A stretch of 64,000 nucleotides of DNA from contig NW_017802458.1 of the NCBI RefSeq assembly GCF_001625305.1, forward strand, positions 1 through 64,000. The letters run 5' to 3'. This document shows, piece after piece, positions 1-13,400 of this stretch (its first letter is position 1; the number at the start of each line of letters is the position of its first letter). The notes beneath the pieces are model-generated. The model ran no database searches. It was not told the origin of the DNA and saw only the letters and a list, made by a program, of their open reading frames with translations. The translations under genes were made by a program, and so were the position numbers. The DNA comes from Branchiostoma belcheri. Its lineage: Eukaryota; Chordata; Leptocardii; Amphioxiformes; Branchiostomatidae.

Positions 1-10
1 AGCCAACAGA

Positions 11-212
11 TTGGTTAATACTGCCATGGATCAAAAGCGCCCCTTGGCGGTGATAAAAATCACTGCAGTTCTGGAGCAGCACAGCCCGCATATTGTTTGA
101 TATCACCATCAAAAGCGCGCAATAACGGCGATAAAACCAACATATTAATTGATACTGCCATGGATCAAAAGCGCCCCTAGGCGGCGATAACAAATTACTG
201 CAGTTCTCGGCC
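11..212. repeat. direct duplication, about 65-bp units
   Basis: Two copies (about 11-77 and 147-212) share the core ATGGATCAAAAGCGCCCCT followed by a GGCG-GATAA stretch and CACTGCAGTTCT-like ends. A third partial match, with the core inverted, occurs near 243-265. No gene is seen here; probably transposon-derived. Confidence 0.6.
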
Positions 213-839
213 AGCATATTGGTGCAGTCCTGAATCAAACTGCTAGGGGTCGCTTTTGATCCATGAACTTGCAGGCATCTTCGTAACGTGCGATTTCGCA
301 GTTCTATCGTGGATTGAGCGGTCTCCCTTCGAGGTTCCAGACTATAGGAAGTTTATGTGGAGTTTATATGCATTTAATGGTTCAAATTGTGCTTCAAATT
401 TGCCTGAATCTTCGAACTATGGACACTGTTGAAGCGGTAGCACTGCGTATGTTGAACACCAAACAACACTGTCGAGGGGTCCGGAAGAAAGCCGCGGTCG
501 AGGAGAGGGACACAGTGCTTCATTAGTCCAAAAGATACCGGTAACGAGAAGGGTTTCTAAAGACGCTGTTCCTCTTGCAGAAAACGGACATTAAAGCCAG
601 AGAAAGGAACCGGTTAACCATGGACGCTAGAGTAACTGCGGGGATAGGCGGGTTCGCGGCCCGCTAGCGACAAGATTTCAACCGGCTAAACGGTGTCTGT
701 GGGCCGGCGGCGTATCTCCGTGGGCCGTTGTATTCATTACGGGCTAGCTGGCCGAGCAGAAACCGCCCTTGCTCCGTAGTACTCTCCAGGTAGAGGAATT
801 ACTCTCAAATTTCCAACATTTTGGTCGCAAAATTACTAT

Positions 840-990
840 ACTGGGCGGTTGTGGGCCCGTTCTGAAAGGCGACGACCGTTCTGAAAGGCGACGACCGTTC
901 TGAAAGGCGGTCCGGCGGTTTTGGGGAGGGAGCCGGTCGCCATGCAGGGTCCCTCCGATACACCGGCTCCCTCCCCAAAACCGCCGGGCC
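840..990. repeat. 19-bp triplet repeat plus GC-rich hairpin
   Basis: The unit CCGTTCTGAAAGGCGACGA is repeated in tandem near 857-905. It is followed by an inverted repeat whose arms (about 912-936 and 962-988) carry GGCGGTTTTGGGGAGGGAGC and its complement. The rest of 300-2260 shows no gene I can support. Confidence 0.65.
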
Positions 991-2267
991 TGCAGGGTCC
1001 TCCAGCCCGCCAAAGACAACCGGCTTTATCCCCTATCAACTACGCCTCCCCTTCAGTTTAAATGCAGAAATAGAAATTTTATATCATGAGATTAAGTTAT
1101 TTGTGATAAAAATCTGGTAACTTATGCTCAGTTTTGTTGTATTCCGCGATACCGAACCGTTTATATTGTGAGAATAGCCACGTGTTTGCCGCGGCTTCGC
1201 CGCTCGTTTCTCAGAAAATTGTGCATTCTGCAAACTCGGAGACCGTGAACTCACCGAAAAATACCACAAAAACTTTAACGTACGGCTTTTCTTTTCGGTG
1301 GTATTTGTGGACAATATAAAACGCACGACAGAACCGTTGGAAACGTAGTGAAAATACTTAGCGTTTTCTAGAAAAATAAAAATGTGTGCATCAATCAAGA
1401 AAAATTGGTAACCCCCAAGAGAACCTAATTTCGGCGGTTCAAACCCGGAAGTGAGAAATCGGGACCACCTGTAACAGTTAAGAGATTTAGCCCACTCGCG
1501 GATTCCGGCGATTTGGGAATGGCCAAACCTCGGAGGCTCGTAAGGGGGTTTCAACTTTTTACAGAATAACTGATATTATAACTTTGTCAAAGTGTTGACA
1601 TGCCGAAAACCAATGATATTAATTTCTTTAGGTTTTGAGTGAAATAATAAGTGACAATGTGTAAACATTTACGAGTTTCCCGAGGATAGAAAAATATTTT
1701 ACTGTGAGACTGATTTTCAGTTATCTACTTCTTAGGATTAATTATGTTTGACAAATACATGTATAGGTACAAAGAGTGAGTCTTTTTACACGTTATAATG
1801 CAGTATTCTGTGAACCTAATGCATTTTCTAATGTTTTGTACACATTTCCAAACAGCAACCTGGCTATAATAGGTTAGAGTACCATTTTTAAAATGTACCA
1901 TTTAAAAATGTCACGAACATGCAAATGAGGTGAATTAATGTCTGATGTTTCCTCATTACCACTACGATTGAATAATAAGCTTGATGTGGTCTCCTCTGCA
2001 CAAGGATGACTTTTTTCTGCTGACCAACACCAGGTTCTATTCTCGCTATGTTTGACCTTGTCTATCTACTTAGTAATCTCCAAGCAGATGTTGGGAGGCT
2101 CCAAAATGTAACATTACTACGGAATCATAACATTTTCCTAGCTGCACATTTCTGTCTGCCACTCAGAGAAATTCTAAGAAAACGTTTCGTTGAATTTTGG
2201 CTAACTTATTTCCTCAGGGAAATATTGATTCCGCTTCATACTGTGTCCCAAACTATAAATATATGTG

Positions 2268-2515
2268 GGGTCGTGTGGCGTAGAGGCTGAGTACTCGACT
2301 CGGAACCAAGAGGTCCTAGGTTCAAGTCCTGACATGCCACCGATCTTGTGCCCTTGGGAAAGGCACTTTACACGACTTTTCTCATTTCGCTCAGGTGAAA
2401 ATGAGTACTGTATTGTCCCGTGTTGGTGGCGGCATTAATATAAGTTGAAAAAACTTGAGTGTGCCGTCACCACGTCTGGCGATTGCATGTTTCGGAATAT
2501 AATAGATGGAAAAAC
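2268..2515 (+). mobile_element. tRNA-derived SINE
   Basis: The head reads like a tRNA gene with degenerate A and B boxes (B box near 2328, GGTTCAAGTCC). It runs directly into CTTGTGCCCTTGGGAAAGGC and ACTTTACACGACTT, the body shared with the copies at 23832-24206 and 46110-46359. This body after the B box separates it from a real tRNA gene. The ends are approximate. The surrounding 2516-4431 is AT-rich with no supported gene apart from a small 27-bp triplet repeat near 3013-3096. Confidence 0.75.
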
Positions 2516-4431
2516 TGTAACAGCTAGAAAGAAAAGGACTTGCCTTAACTGTTGGGAGCAAAATATGAGCATTTTTTAGTTGATTCAGAACCAGAATCTT
2601 TTTTTTTTGCAATTCAGAAAAAAATGAAGAGGTGAATCTGTGAACCAACAAATTAAATTGGTGTGGCCTAAGTATGGTACTATAGTATATCCCCCTCATT
2701 GCAGTATATGAACATTCAATTCAACACACTGTCCTATGTGTAATTGTAACAGCTTTTATTTCCACAATTGAGATCTAAATGTTGGTTTCATCTCTTTAAA
2801 ATAGACTCTGCCTTTAAAGCTTATATTCAGTGTTACTACTACGTTTTGATAAATTACTATTATAACTTTGTCATGGTGTAATACTGTACATTAATGAGTA
2901 CGTATAGATGTGGTAAAATTAAGTTATGATATACATGTTAAACACATGTAAAAATTATACTACTTCATTTGACAACTTCTGCCATTAAAACATCATTGGT
3001 TAGCATGTACAGCGGGTTGGTGGAAAAAGCAGTCCAGTCCGGTTGGCGGAAAAAGCAATCCAGTCCGATTTGGGGGTGGAAAAAGCAGTCTGGTGGTTTC
3101 TACGAAAGACCATAGGTACAAATTTTTTTGTGTACCTGCACCAACCCATGTACAGCTACAGCCATATACTTGCTTAACCCAAAGTGTACATTGTCACAGT
3201 TTCACTGTGAAATGGTTAAAAATTAACCCTCTCCAAACTGAGGTAGCTTTTTGGCACCAAATTTGTACTAGCTACAGGATTAGGCAGCAAGGAGAAGGTT
3301 AACAACATAACTTTAGTACATTGTAAAAAATGTATGTTTGAAGAAGTAAAATTCTTACTAAATCTGTTAATTAAACAGTTAAAGTTGCCACGTTGAGAAG
3401 ACTTACATAATGATTGTCTCACTAGTAGTTCATCCAAGTACATATAATTCCTTTTTGTTGATGAAAAAACACAACAAGGATCCTACTACTGAATTACATC
3501 ATAAAAATTGCTAACAAAATCTGAAAAATACAGTCACAAAAATTAACGGCCATCATAAAAAATGACATAAAATTGGCAAGAAAACTGACGTACCATAGTT
3601 GTCACACACGTGACCAAAAATTAGATTAAAAATTATGTAAAAAGTGTCTAGAACACAAATAATAAGATTACTATTGTGAGCGTATAGAAATGTATTATTG
3701 AAAGCTCACAATGTTGTCAATGGACACAATAGATAATGAAAGCAACCCGTGTTGCTTGTATGTTTAGCATAAATGCTATATGAACTTGTATCTAAATATC
3801 TTTAACATTGCAAATACAACTGTTACTTATTCTGGTCTTCTTTTATACTGAGATTTATCATTGAACAAAGCTTGAGAAAACATAATTACAAGATTGCTAT
3901 AACTTGAGGATGATAATTATTTTCAATTTATGGCTATGATAATGTCAAACTATTAACTTTTCTATTGCAGTTACAGTTACAGTACACAAGCTGGTGTCTG
4001 TGTTGGTCCCAATCACTGCCTGTTTCTATCTAAGAACTGATTCTAAGGCACTTAGAATTGGTTCACAGGCCACCTACTTTTGCTAGACATATCACGGACA
4101 ACAATTGCACTTAAGTTAAAAACAGAGCTTAAAAACTGTGAGATGCCATCCAAATCTGAACTGTATTCATTCAGATTGCATGATCTGTTGCAGAAGATTG
4201 CCATTCTCTGATTGGAAGCTATCATTGACACGATTAACTCAACAGCCAATCACACAATGGCTTTCAAAATACGGTACTACCATATTTGAAGTGCTACTGG
4301 AAACATGCCATGGTAGTTTACCATCTCTCGTGGTCTCTGATTGGAGCATATTTTACCCTATGACAGTATAACTACACTCCTCCTCCAATCACAGTGCAGC
4401 TGTCAAACGGTGGCAAGAATAAGGGGATGCT

Positions 4432-7400
4432 CTACTTCACGGCTTCAAAGAAACCACAGGCCTGGAGTTTGGCCTTGATCTTGGCCAACTCTTCCTCCGA
4501 GCGGCGCTGCATGGGGGGGCGGGGGGGCCCAAAATCCATCCCGGAGACCATGCTCATGATGTACTTGTTAAGCCCAATGTCCATCCCTGGGATAGTAGAG
4601 AAGAATATAACCTCAACAACTAGAACAGGAGCATGTCATCAGAATGTATTGTGCCTGCGCAAAATCCATATTTTTCATGGTTTTCATTGGATGTTTGGTC
4701 AACGTTCAGGGCTCGAAATTAAAGGTGGTCCAATGGCCACTGACCACTAACATTTAGGCTGGTACAACTAAAAAGACACTTTGGGACATTTTTGGGACAA
4801 CATAAAAAAACAACATCAGCCTTTTTTTTGTTTATCAAGGCTTGAAGCACATGTCTCGGCTTTTGGATCTGGAAAAGTCCCCCCAAATTTCCTGTCTACT
4901 CTGCAATTAAAGTGCGCCTGGGAGTGAACATAAGCAAAATAGTGTTGACTTCAAGTTGAAGTCATACATTACTTCCCAAAAAAACAGGTTGAGACAGTTT
5001 ATCCTCACCTTGTGACAATTGAAATTTATTTTTGGGACAGTGCTGGGACAATAGGAAGAAAAGTTAATGTTGCTTCAGAATCTTGCTCGTTGCAGATGAT
5101 ATCTTTTCCAACACAAAAATTGAAAACTATAGACGGGATATCATCTTTATATGCATGAATACAATAAATGAAAGACATGTTCTACTGATTGAAGTGCTTT
5201 GCATAATACTTTACAGATTTTGTGAGCACATCGGCAGAACGTACTGCACCTGTGTGAAATCTGTAATGTATTATGCATAGCACTTCGGCAGAACTTCTCA
5301 TATAAGGTCATATTCATACATATAAGATTGACATCCCGACAGTAGTTTCTAAATGTTATGTCACAAAAGATATCGTCTGCAACAGGCAAAATTCTGATGC
5401 AACGTTGACCAAAAATCCAAAGAAAACCGTGAAAAATCTGCACAGGCGTAGTATGTTCTGCTGACGTGCTCGCAACAACTGTTGATTAATGTTTGAACTA
5501 TTCTACTTCAATAAAGAGGGGCAAATTTAAATTGAAAGTTTTACAAATTGTTAGTGACAGCTTCTGTTAATTGAATTTATTTTCTACTACTTTTGAAAAA
5601 TCAACTCAACACCACAACCGATCAAATACCCAGGTAACATATTTACCTAATACCTAACTAACCAAGAAATTGGAAAAAAGAGAGCTCAGAACAAAGAATT
5701 CTTAAAATCAAAATCATATCAACAAAATTATGTATATGAAAGAAAATCACACGCTAAAGAAAAGAAGAAAGAGTTTTGAAAATCTGTGTACATGTTTTCA
5801 TTTTATTTTAAAATTTCTATTTGTCAATATCTCATTTATATTTCAGTTAAATGGTATTTTCTTCCTTGAAATCACAAATCAACTATTAAGTGAAATTAAA
5901 TCCTTCATTTACAATTTACAAATTAAGTCTTTTTACATTACAAATCTGTTGTTCCATTTATCAATTTATATTACCATTTTTCAACCTTATTAAAAGACAA
6001 TGATCTGTAGAATGATAGGTTGCCAAATTTCTGAAAGTAGCCATTTTGTGAAAAAGGTTTACAGGGGTGCCAGAGTATACAGTGCAATTTTACGGAATAC
6101 AGTGCAATTCTATTAGTATACAGTGCAATTTTACTAGTAAAACTGCACTGTATACTAGTAAAATTGCACTGTATTCCGTAAAATTGCACTGTATAGTACT
6201 AATATCATTGCACTGTATACTAGTAAAATTGCACTGTATACTAGGAAAATTGCACTGTATTCCGTAAAATTGCAATGCATTCCATAAAATTGCAATGTAT
6301 TCCGTAAAATTGCACTGTATTCTCTGGCACCCCTGGTTTATATTTCCAGGGTCTTACCAGGTCCGTTAGTTAGCACCCTTGCGCGTTTCAGGGCCTGAGA
6401 CATGGACTGTCAATCCACACACATAACAACAACTGTCAGAAAAAGCCTCGTCTCCAGTTAATGTTCCTTACTTCATTCATTTATCAGTCATTGGTTTCAT
6501 TGGAATGATCAGAGGAAAAAGAAGATGGACTATTATTTCACTCATCTTGGTAATACAAACTCTGGTGTACCCTGGCTAAGGGTGTATTCTATTTGACCCA
6601 GTGAAAAAGTTGTCTCAAATCTTTTTCTTTTTATGTTTACCTTCGCAGAAGGAAAATGTATTGTTTTTGCTGTTTCTTCTTCCTCTTCTTTTAGAAACAA
6701 ATAAGGTCAATGACCTGAACCAGACGTCTGTCACCATGGTAACTGGTGTCTGGTTACATCATGTTGCAATTTTATAGCAGGAGGGATTTAGACTCCTGTC
6801 TGACCATATACAAGAATGTGTTTGAGTAAAAATTAACAGAGCAGACCATATGTGAAGGTAAACATTATGCATTTGCTTTGCAAATGTTACCTTTCTTGCA
6901 TTCTTTGCTGTGGTTTGTATGGAAATATATACCTATGGTGATCTAACCAAACTGCTCCAAAAGGCCCTACTTTGCTAAATTTCATTGTTTTTGAACCTGT
7001 GTTTTTAGTCTAGTGGAGACTACCTACTAGTAAATACCCTGTATAGTGCATGTGGTACGTAAACATGACTGTTTCTTACCAGGTCCATGGTCAAAAATGA
7101 TTTTCATGAAACGTTGGGAGAACAGCTGTTTGGTAAGAGAATACATGAAACATCAGAACCTTAAGTTTGTCAAATTCATTAAACATCTTATTATTGTTTG
7201 TAATTTGTTCATTTTACTTTGATTTGGCACCAAATATAATGATTATTTGTATTTGAAGCTTTCATGAAAGTTCATCTGCGTTGGTAGTTACATGTTTAGA
7301 GTTAAAACTTAAGATCCAACACAAAAGTTCTCTCACCTAGAGCTTTTGACCAGTCACTCTGGTCTTCCTCAGTAGACTGACCCAGTGAGGCTTGTCACGT

Positions 7401-10400
7401 GGCTTCTTTTAAGTGTGATGTCAACACTGGGTCAAAGGTATCTGGTAGACGATGTCTGGTAGAAGCCACGTGACAAGCCTCACTGGGTCAGTCTACTGAG
7501 GAAGACCAGAGTGACTGGTCGAAAGCTCTAGGTGAGAGAACTTTTTGTGTTGGATCTAAAGTTTTAACTCTAAACATGTATTTGAAGCTTGTTCAGCATA
7601 GCAGGTACATGTAGGTTGTATCTCATAGCACTGATTTGAAATCTTGCTATGTATCACTGGCAATTTGATTTGTGATCAAATTGGTCCCTATGTGTAGCAC
7701 AGCAAATGATTGACCATATGCAACATTGGCATATTGGGCAAGCTTACAGCAAGCAAAAACAATTCATGACTAATTTTTACTGACCAATCTAAAAACCCCA
7801 TCTATTCTCAGAAGTAGATTTTTTAGTTCAGCCTTAGGAGAGGTTTTTTGGCACAATATAAGGTCAATGACCTAAACCAGACGTCTATCACCATGGTAAC
7901 TAGTGTCTTGCATTAGAAACACAGCATTTCTTAGTGTCATGTAATGTTATACTTTACAGTACAATTTGATCGTAATTATGATTTTCTGTCCAACTTGTCT
8001 ATCTGTCATGTCCAAAAGTGTTGCGACAGATACCACGTAAAAAATGCAGGAAATAGTGAGAACTGAGAAAAAGGTGGAATTGTATTGTTAATAATTATAT
8101 TATAGGAATTCTTTGGTGGCTAACATAGATGTAGTTGAAATTAGATGTCAAGGATAGGGCTAACATATAGGGCTAACATTATAGGCACTACAATCAAATT
8201 TTTAAAATTTGTATTGTGGAGACAGGTTTAGATTTTCATTTTATGTTGTTTCAAGCTATCTAGTGATCAGTGCCTCTACTGTTCACATGTTATTTGGGGC
8301 AACGAGTTCATCTTTACTTCTACGAAAAAATAAATTTTTTAACACCCCAATCCTTGGTTGATAACTCTGGTACTTGAAGGCAGGACTGTTTCTAATATGA
8401 ATTGTTCTTTTCTGAGCTGGTATTTGATACTGAGTAGTTGGTATGCCCAGAAATTTACTAGTCATTTTGTTAGTACATGTAGAATTTTTTTTTGATCTTG
8501 GGTGTTAGCAACAAAATATTCTATAATCCAGAGTCCTTACATCCCCTTTCACACCCTTGTGCATGATACCCACTCACCATATTGAACAAGTATCCTTAGG
8601 AAATGTTGCGACATATTCTGCAGAAAAGCAAGGGCAAAAATCACACTGAAATCAGTTGCGGAAACAAGCAGCTAGGGGTTCAAATAAATGCTGTTGTAGT
8701 CTTCTTTAGTCTCTACTAGGCTTCAAAAGCAACTGGAAAGAGTAGAAAAGAAGAAGAAGGTCTCCCGTGCTCTTTTGCCGAGCGTAGGGTGATGCCCATC
8801 TCCATTTCGTAGCCCTTGGGCGACACACAGTTGTGCAAGGCACTACAGCAGGGGGCTGGTCCGCTGGTAGTGCTGTGTGTTTGACCTTCCCACACTCGCT
8901 CTTTCTCATATGTGCTGAGTGCTAAGCAGAGAAAAAAGTGTGTACCATTTTTAAAGTTTTTGGTATGACCCGGCCGGGGTTTGAACTCACAACCTCCCGG
9001 TTACAAAGCGAGCACTCTACCAATTGAGCTATTGCACCGGTAGAAATGACCAAATAGACAAATAATATGCCAAGGGAGTTGGTCCGAAAAAAGGGTGACA
9101 AACTAAAACTATACTCTCAAGTGGACCAACTCCCCTGGCATGTTATCTGTCTATTTGGCCAATTTCTACTCTTTCCGGCTGCTTCTGAAGCCTGGTAGAG
9201 GCTAACTGTTATTGAGTAGACCAGCTACTCTTTGCAGCCAAATTGTTAGGAGTAGTGCTGTGTACCTAAACCCACATTTAGGTTCAGGTCTGGATTCAAG
9301 TCCAGAGGTTTAGATTCAGTTCCGGACTTGTAAGTCTGAACCTAAACCATAATTGCATGTTGCAATTGGCAACCTTCCAATGTTGTTTGGGTAAAACGTT
9401 GGCCACATAACATGGAGGCCAGTACTTGATGATGCCCGATGGCAATGTTTTCTTCATTTTGCAGCACAGATTTTGCAATCTACAGAAGGTTTTGGGTGAT
9501 TTGGAAAGAAAAGGGGTATGTGAAAGGTTTTTTTAAGTAGTAAGTCCGGACTTGGTTCTTGACTTTTAGTTTTTTTTTGGACTTGAACCCTAACATTCTT
9601 ACAAGTTCGGATCCAAGTCCAGTGAACTGGTACACAGCACTAGCAAGGAGCTTACAAATTGCTGGGGCTGATGAATTGCAAGGGTCTGGAGCGGCTGCCA
9701 TTCGGCACTATTAAACTTCTGCATGCCGAAAACTCACCAAAATGGCCAAGTAGCGAAATGACATCTTGTAACATAAGCTGCCAGAAAACAGGCAGAAATC
9801 ACATCGAAATCAGTTGTAAAAATCAGTGGTAAGGGTTTAAACAAAGAAATCAGGATCTGAAATCTTGTAACATAAGCTGCCAGAAAACAGGCAGAAATCA
9901 CATTGAAATCAGTTGTAGGAATCAGTGGTAGGGGTTTAAACAAAGAAATCAGGATCTGAAGTCAAACTAAAATCATAAGCTGAAATCAAACACAAGTCAG
10001 ATCAGAAATCAATTGACCACAATGTAGAAGCTGAAATCAAACAGAAGTAAATCTTACTGGTCTTAAACAGCGAAATCATGAAATAACCAAGATCATGAAA
10101 TCAGTCAGAAATCAGAATATGCAGCTCTTTATGGAATGGAAGAGCAACTAATAACTAATATTAATAAAGTGTCAATCAAAGTCAAATACATTGTCAATGT
10201 CTGTCAAACTGTCAATTGTATGCTTGCTAAGTTAAAGTTGGGAAACATTTTGTTGCAAGAGTTTCTCTGTCATGTCTGTAAAATAATGAATACCCACCCC
10301 CCTAAAAATGTTTTATTCTTTTTACATTTGAACCTTGAAAATGCAGACCTTTCCCCTTTTTGAGAAGATTTGGGATCAACTTTGGGTTTTCAAGTGAAAA

Positions 10401-13400
10401 ATCACCAGAATCGTGAATCAAGTTAAAACAGGGAATAAATTTTTAGGAAATGCCCAGTAATACAATCATTTATGTTGTATGTTAATTTTTAAGTTCAGAA
10501 AATCACATCATACAAAACAACCAATCAACAATTAATCAATCTAATCAAGTTAAGATACACTAGAAACAAATAAATATAGTGTTCATACATGACTCATAGC
10601 TACAATATCTGAAACAATATAAAACAATGTCGATGAAGGTTAGACATCCAGGTAACACGATATGCCAAAAAGCAGTTACTCAAGCAACTGGATATCATTT
10701 TGATTTTGATTTTAAAGTTTCCAAAATCATATCCAGTTGCTTGAGTACCTGGTTTTTGGAATATAAAACAAGAAGCCATAGGTGACAATTCTCCGTGAAG
10801 TTTTATATATTTCAACAAAATCCCAAGCGTCAACGCCAGACCTACTGTGCAGACATTATAATTAAGCAACGGTTAATACAATGAGGGCGCGTCACAAGCA
10901 TAAAACATACAAAGAGCTAAATCCATTACTGCTCCCAGGGCGTGTAAAGATACTTTGCTTCAAGTTCGAACTTCATTTTAATTACACATACACAATCATT
11001 GCATTCACATAAAGATCGGACTATCATGGTCGTGTCTAGTAACAAAGACAGCCCCACCGTCTTACGGTGCCTGTACCTAATTAAGCGCGCCTGGAACAAG
11101 CCAAATTCCAGCAACAGTGGCGGTAAGCACCGCGAGTGTTACTACCGCCGGCCAGATAACCAGGATATCTGCTTACAGTACCTCTGCTACCAGACAACTG
11201 CCTAAACCTACGGTCTATTCCACAGGATTGTAAAAGTAGGGATGTTTCGAAAATAACCATTTACTCCAATATCAAAACAGCTACGGTAAAAATAAAAAGA
11301 CGTGCATCATCCCGGACATAATGCAACACCACATGCGAAATTACACAGATATGCGACGTACGGCAGAATGCGTTTTGGCTGCGAACATCTTCCAAAAAAC
11401 TTGGCATCTCTTAACCATGGGCAAAAACATCTGGAACCACTTATAAAAACCACCCCGTATCTGCATGAACTTTTACCTCCCCCCCGCTACTTCCAAACAA
11501 CGCGTTTTTCTGGACCGTTCCAATTCGCCTCGTAATTGTAGGGGTGCGTCTGCGATATTACATTGACCGCGAAAGCAGCAACGGCAAAAATACACATTCG
11601 TGCATCAACACGGGCATGCCCGCAGACGGCGTATCAAATTGCGTGCCGATTACACGAAGAGAACCCAGTGTTTTGACTGCGAACATGAAAAATCAGCCGA
11701 TTACAACACTCCGTCCGGAGGTCCTGACCTCCTTCACGGAGTAACAACTCTGAGATACCAGTTACAAATGTCAAATGTCATTGTGTACAACCTATAGTCA
11801 ATTCTTTTTTACATGTATGCAGTACCTATTTAAAACAACATTGCCAATGACCAGACACAAACTTTCTATGTTACCTGTTCTTTACGTGCTGCTTCGAGGT
11901 CTCCATTGTCATACGCTGCCCGCATACGGTTATAGACTTTACCTGAGAAATACAGAATGAAAACAACATTCCTACATTTCTAGCACTAGCACCTGTAAAA
12001 AGTGTCTCATTCATTAATTCAAAACCATACATATTGATGGAAGGACTATAAATCATAAGTTTAATCAATAGTCAATTGTATATATTGATTGCCTATTCTG
12101 TGTATTTTTATACTTGTTGTCATTAACTATGTAAATTTTGATGTTGTATATAATGTTTTTGTATGGGGGAGGGCAACTTGTAAAGGAGTGTATACACCTG
12201 TTTTGCCCTCCCTTTCACCTTGTAAAAAATCAAAATTAACAAAATTATTAATGTCGCTTTATTGTGTTAGGGTACATGTATGAGGTAATAATTCTAAGGG
12301 CCTTCATTCGCCCCATTCACATACCCACAATTCCTTGCGCGACGGACAACATCCGGTTTGGCGCCCGCCAACCCCGTCACAATTTGAATGGGGCGGTCTC
12401 GCCACCAAATGGGTAAAGGCCGCCTGTAACCGCTCACACAATCACACCAAGCGCCGTGAAGAAGACGTGGTTTAGATCGTGGAATTATGCCTGCCTCAAA
12501 TAAAACTTTCTGAAATTCAGAGTTATCTTTTTTTGTTTCGTTTTATGCTGTTCTTGGTAACATTTAATAGCTATTATCATAAAAGTAGTTTCTGAGTAAG
12601 ACGTCTTAATTCCGATTTCAAATGACATGAAAATTGGTGTGGAGGTCCGAAACTTATCTTCATCATCAACATGGCATTGTATATTTTTTGTATGTATATA
12701 GTTATACTATAAACGTTCATTTACATAGTAACCGTAGCTAGGCAACCATTTTTCCCTTGGCAACCATTACCATAAAAGATATTTTGTGTCTCTATATCAT
12801 TTTTATAGACTATTAAGATAGATATGTACAAGACGCCAAAGAGCGATAATCAGAACAATAGAACACATGTTCTAGGTTCTGCTCTAAATTCCGTTCCAGA
12901 TCCTATTCGTTACAGATTTAAAAAATTTACCTGTTCTCACCTGACAGCGGATCATGTTTCTTCGCAGGTAAGTTCAATCTTTTAAAACATTTCTAACGTC
13001 TAATTATAGAGGCTGAATGCATAGAAAAGAGCGCCTTTTTGGTGTGGAAAAAAGGGTGTCAAAGGAGGGACGTTTTAATGCGTCGTGTACAATAGATAAT
13101 TTAATGTTTATCTATTACATGTAATTTGATGCAGTGATATAAGTTCTTTTATATGTTACGGTGCATGTGTATATGTGATGTTCCATTTGTACAATGATTT
13201 AAAACTTTCACTTTTCAAAGTTGTTTCGAATTCAGTGAGAAATGGATGTTGCAATAGCTGGCGGTAAACCTAACACAAGTTTTTTTGTGATTGACAAGGT
13301 TTATGATGTCAAAATTTTAAAATGTAGGAATCTTGTTTTTTGGGGTCCGCCTTGTTTTGCTTTCGCCCGCGCGCATTAGATTTGGAGTCTGCGGAGGATT

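Larger units (their letters stand above)
7264..7585. mobile_element. foldback element with hammerhead motifs (Penelope-like remnant)
   Basis: Arms at about 7281-7400 and 7461-7580 are inverted copies of each other, with the spacer CTGGGTCAAAGGTATCTGG between. Each arm carries a hammerhead-type motif, one intact (7493-7531, plus) and one damaged (7338-7375, minus). Relatives: 19515-19808 and 61795-62075. Inverted terminal arms carrying such ribozymes are known from Penelope-like retroelements; no reverse transcriptase is present here. Confidence 0.65.

Noticed and set aside
1084..1554. 156-codon minus-strand open frame
   Set aside because: No domain, no splice support and no similarity I recognise; composition looks non-coding.
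4706..5075. Complete CAGGGCTCGAAATT MITE
   Set aside because: Only the left end is clear; no right inverted end was found, so it is described only as an insertion within the outer foldback.
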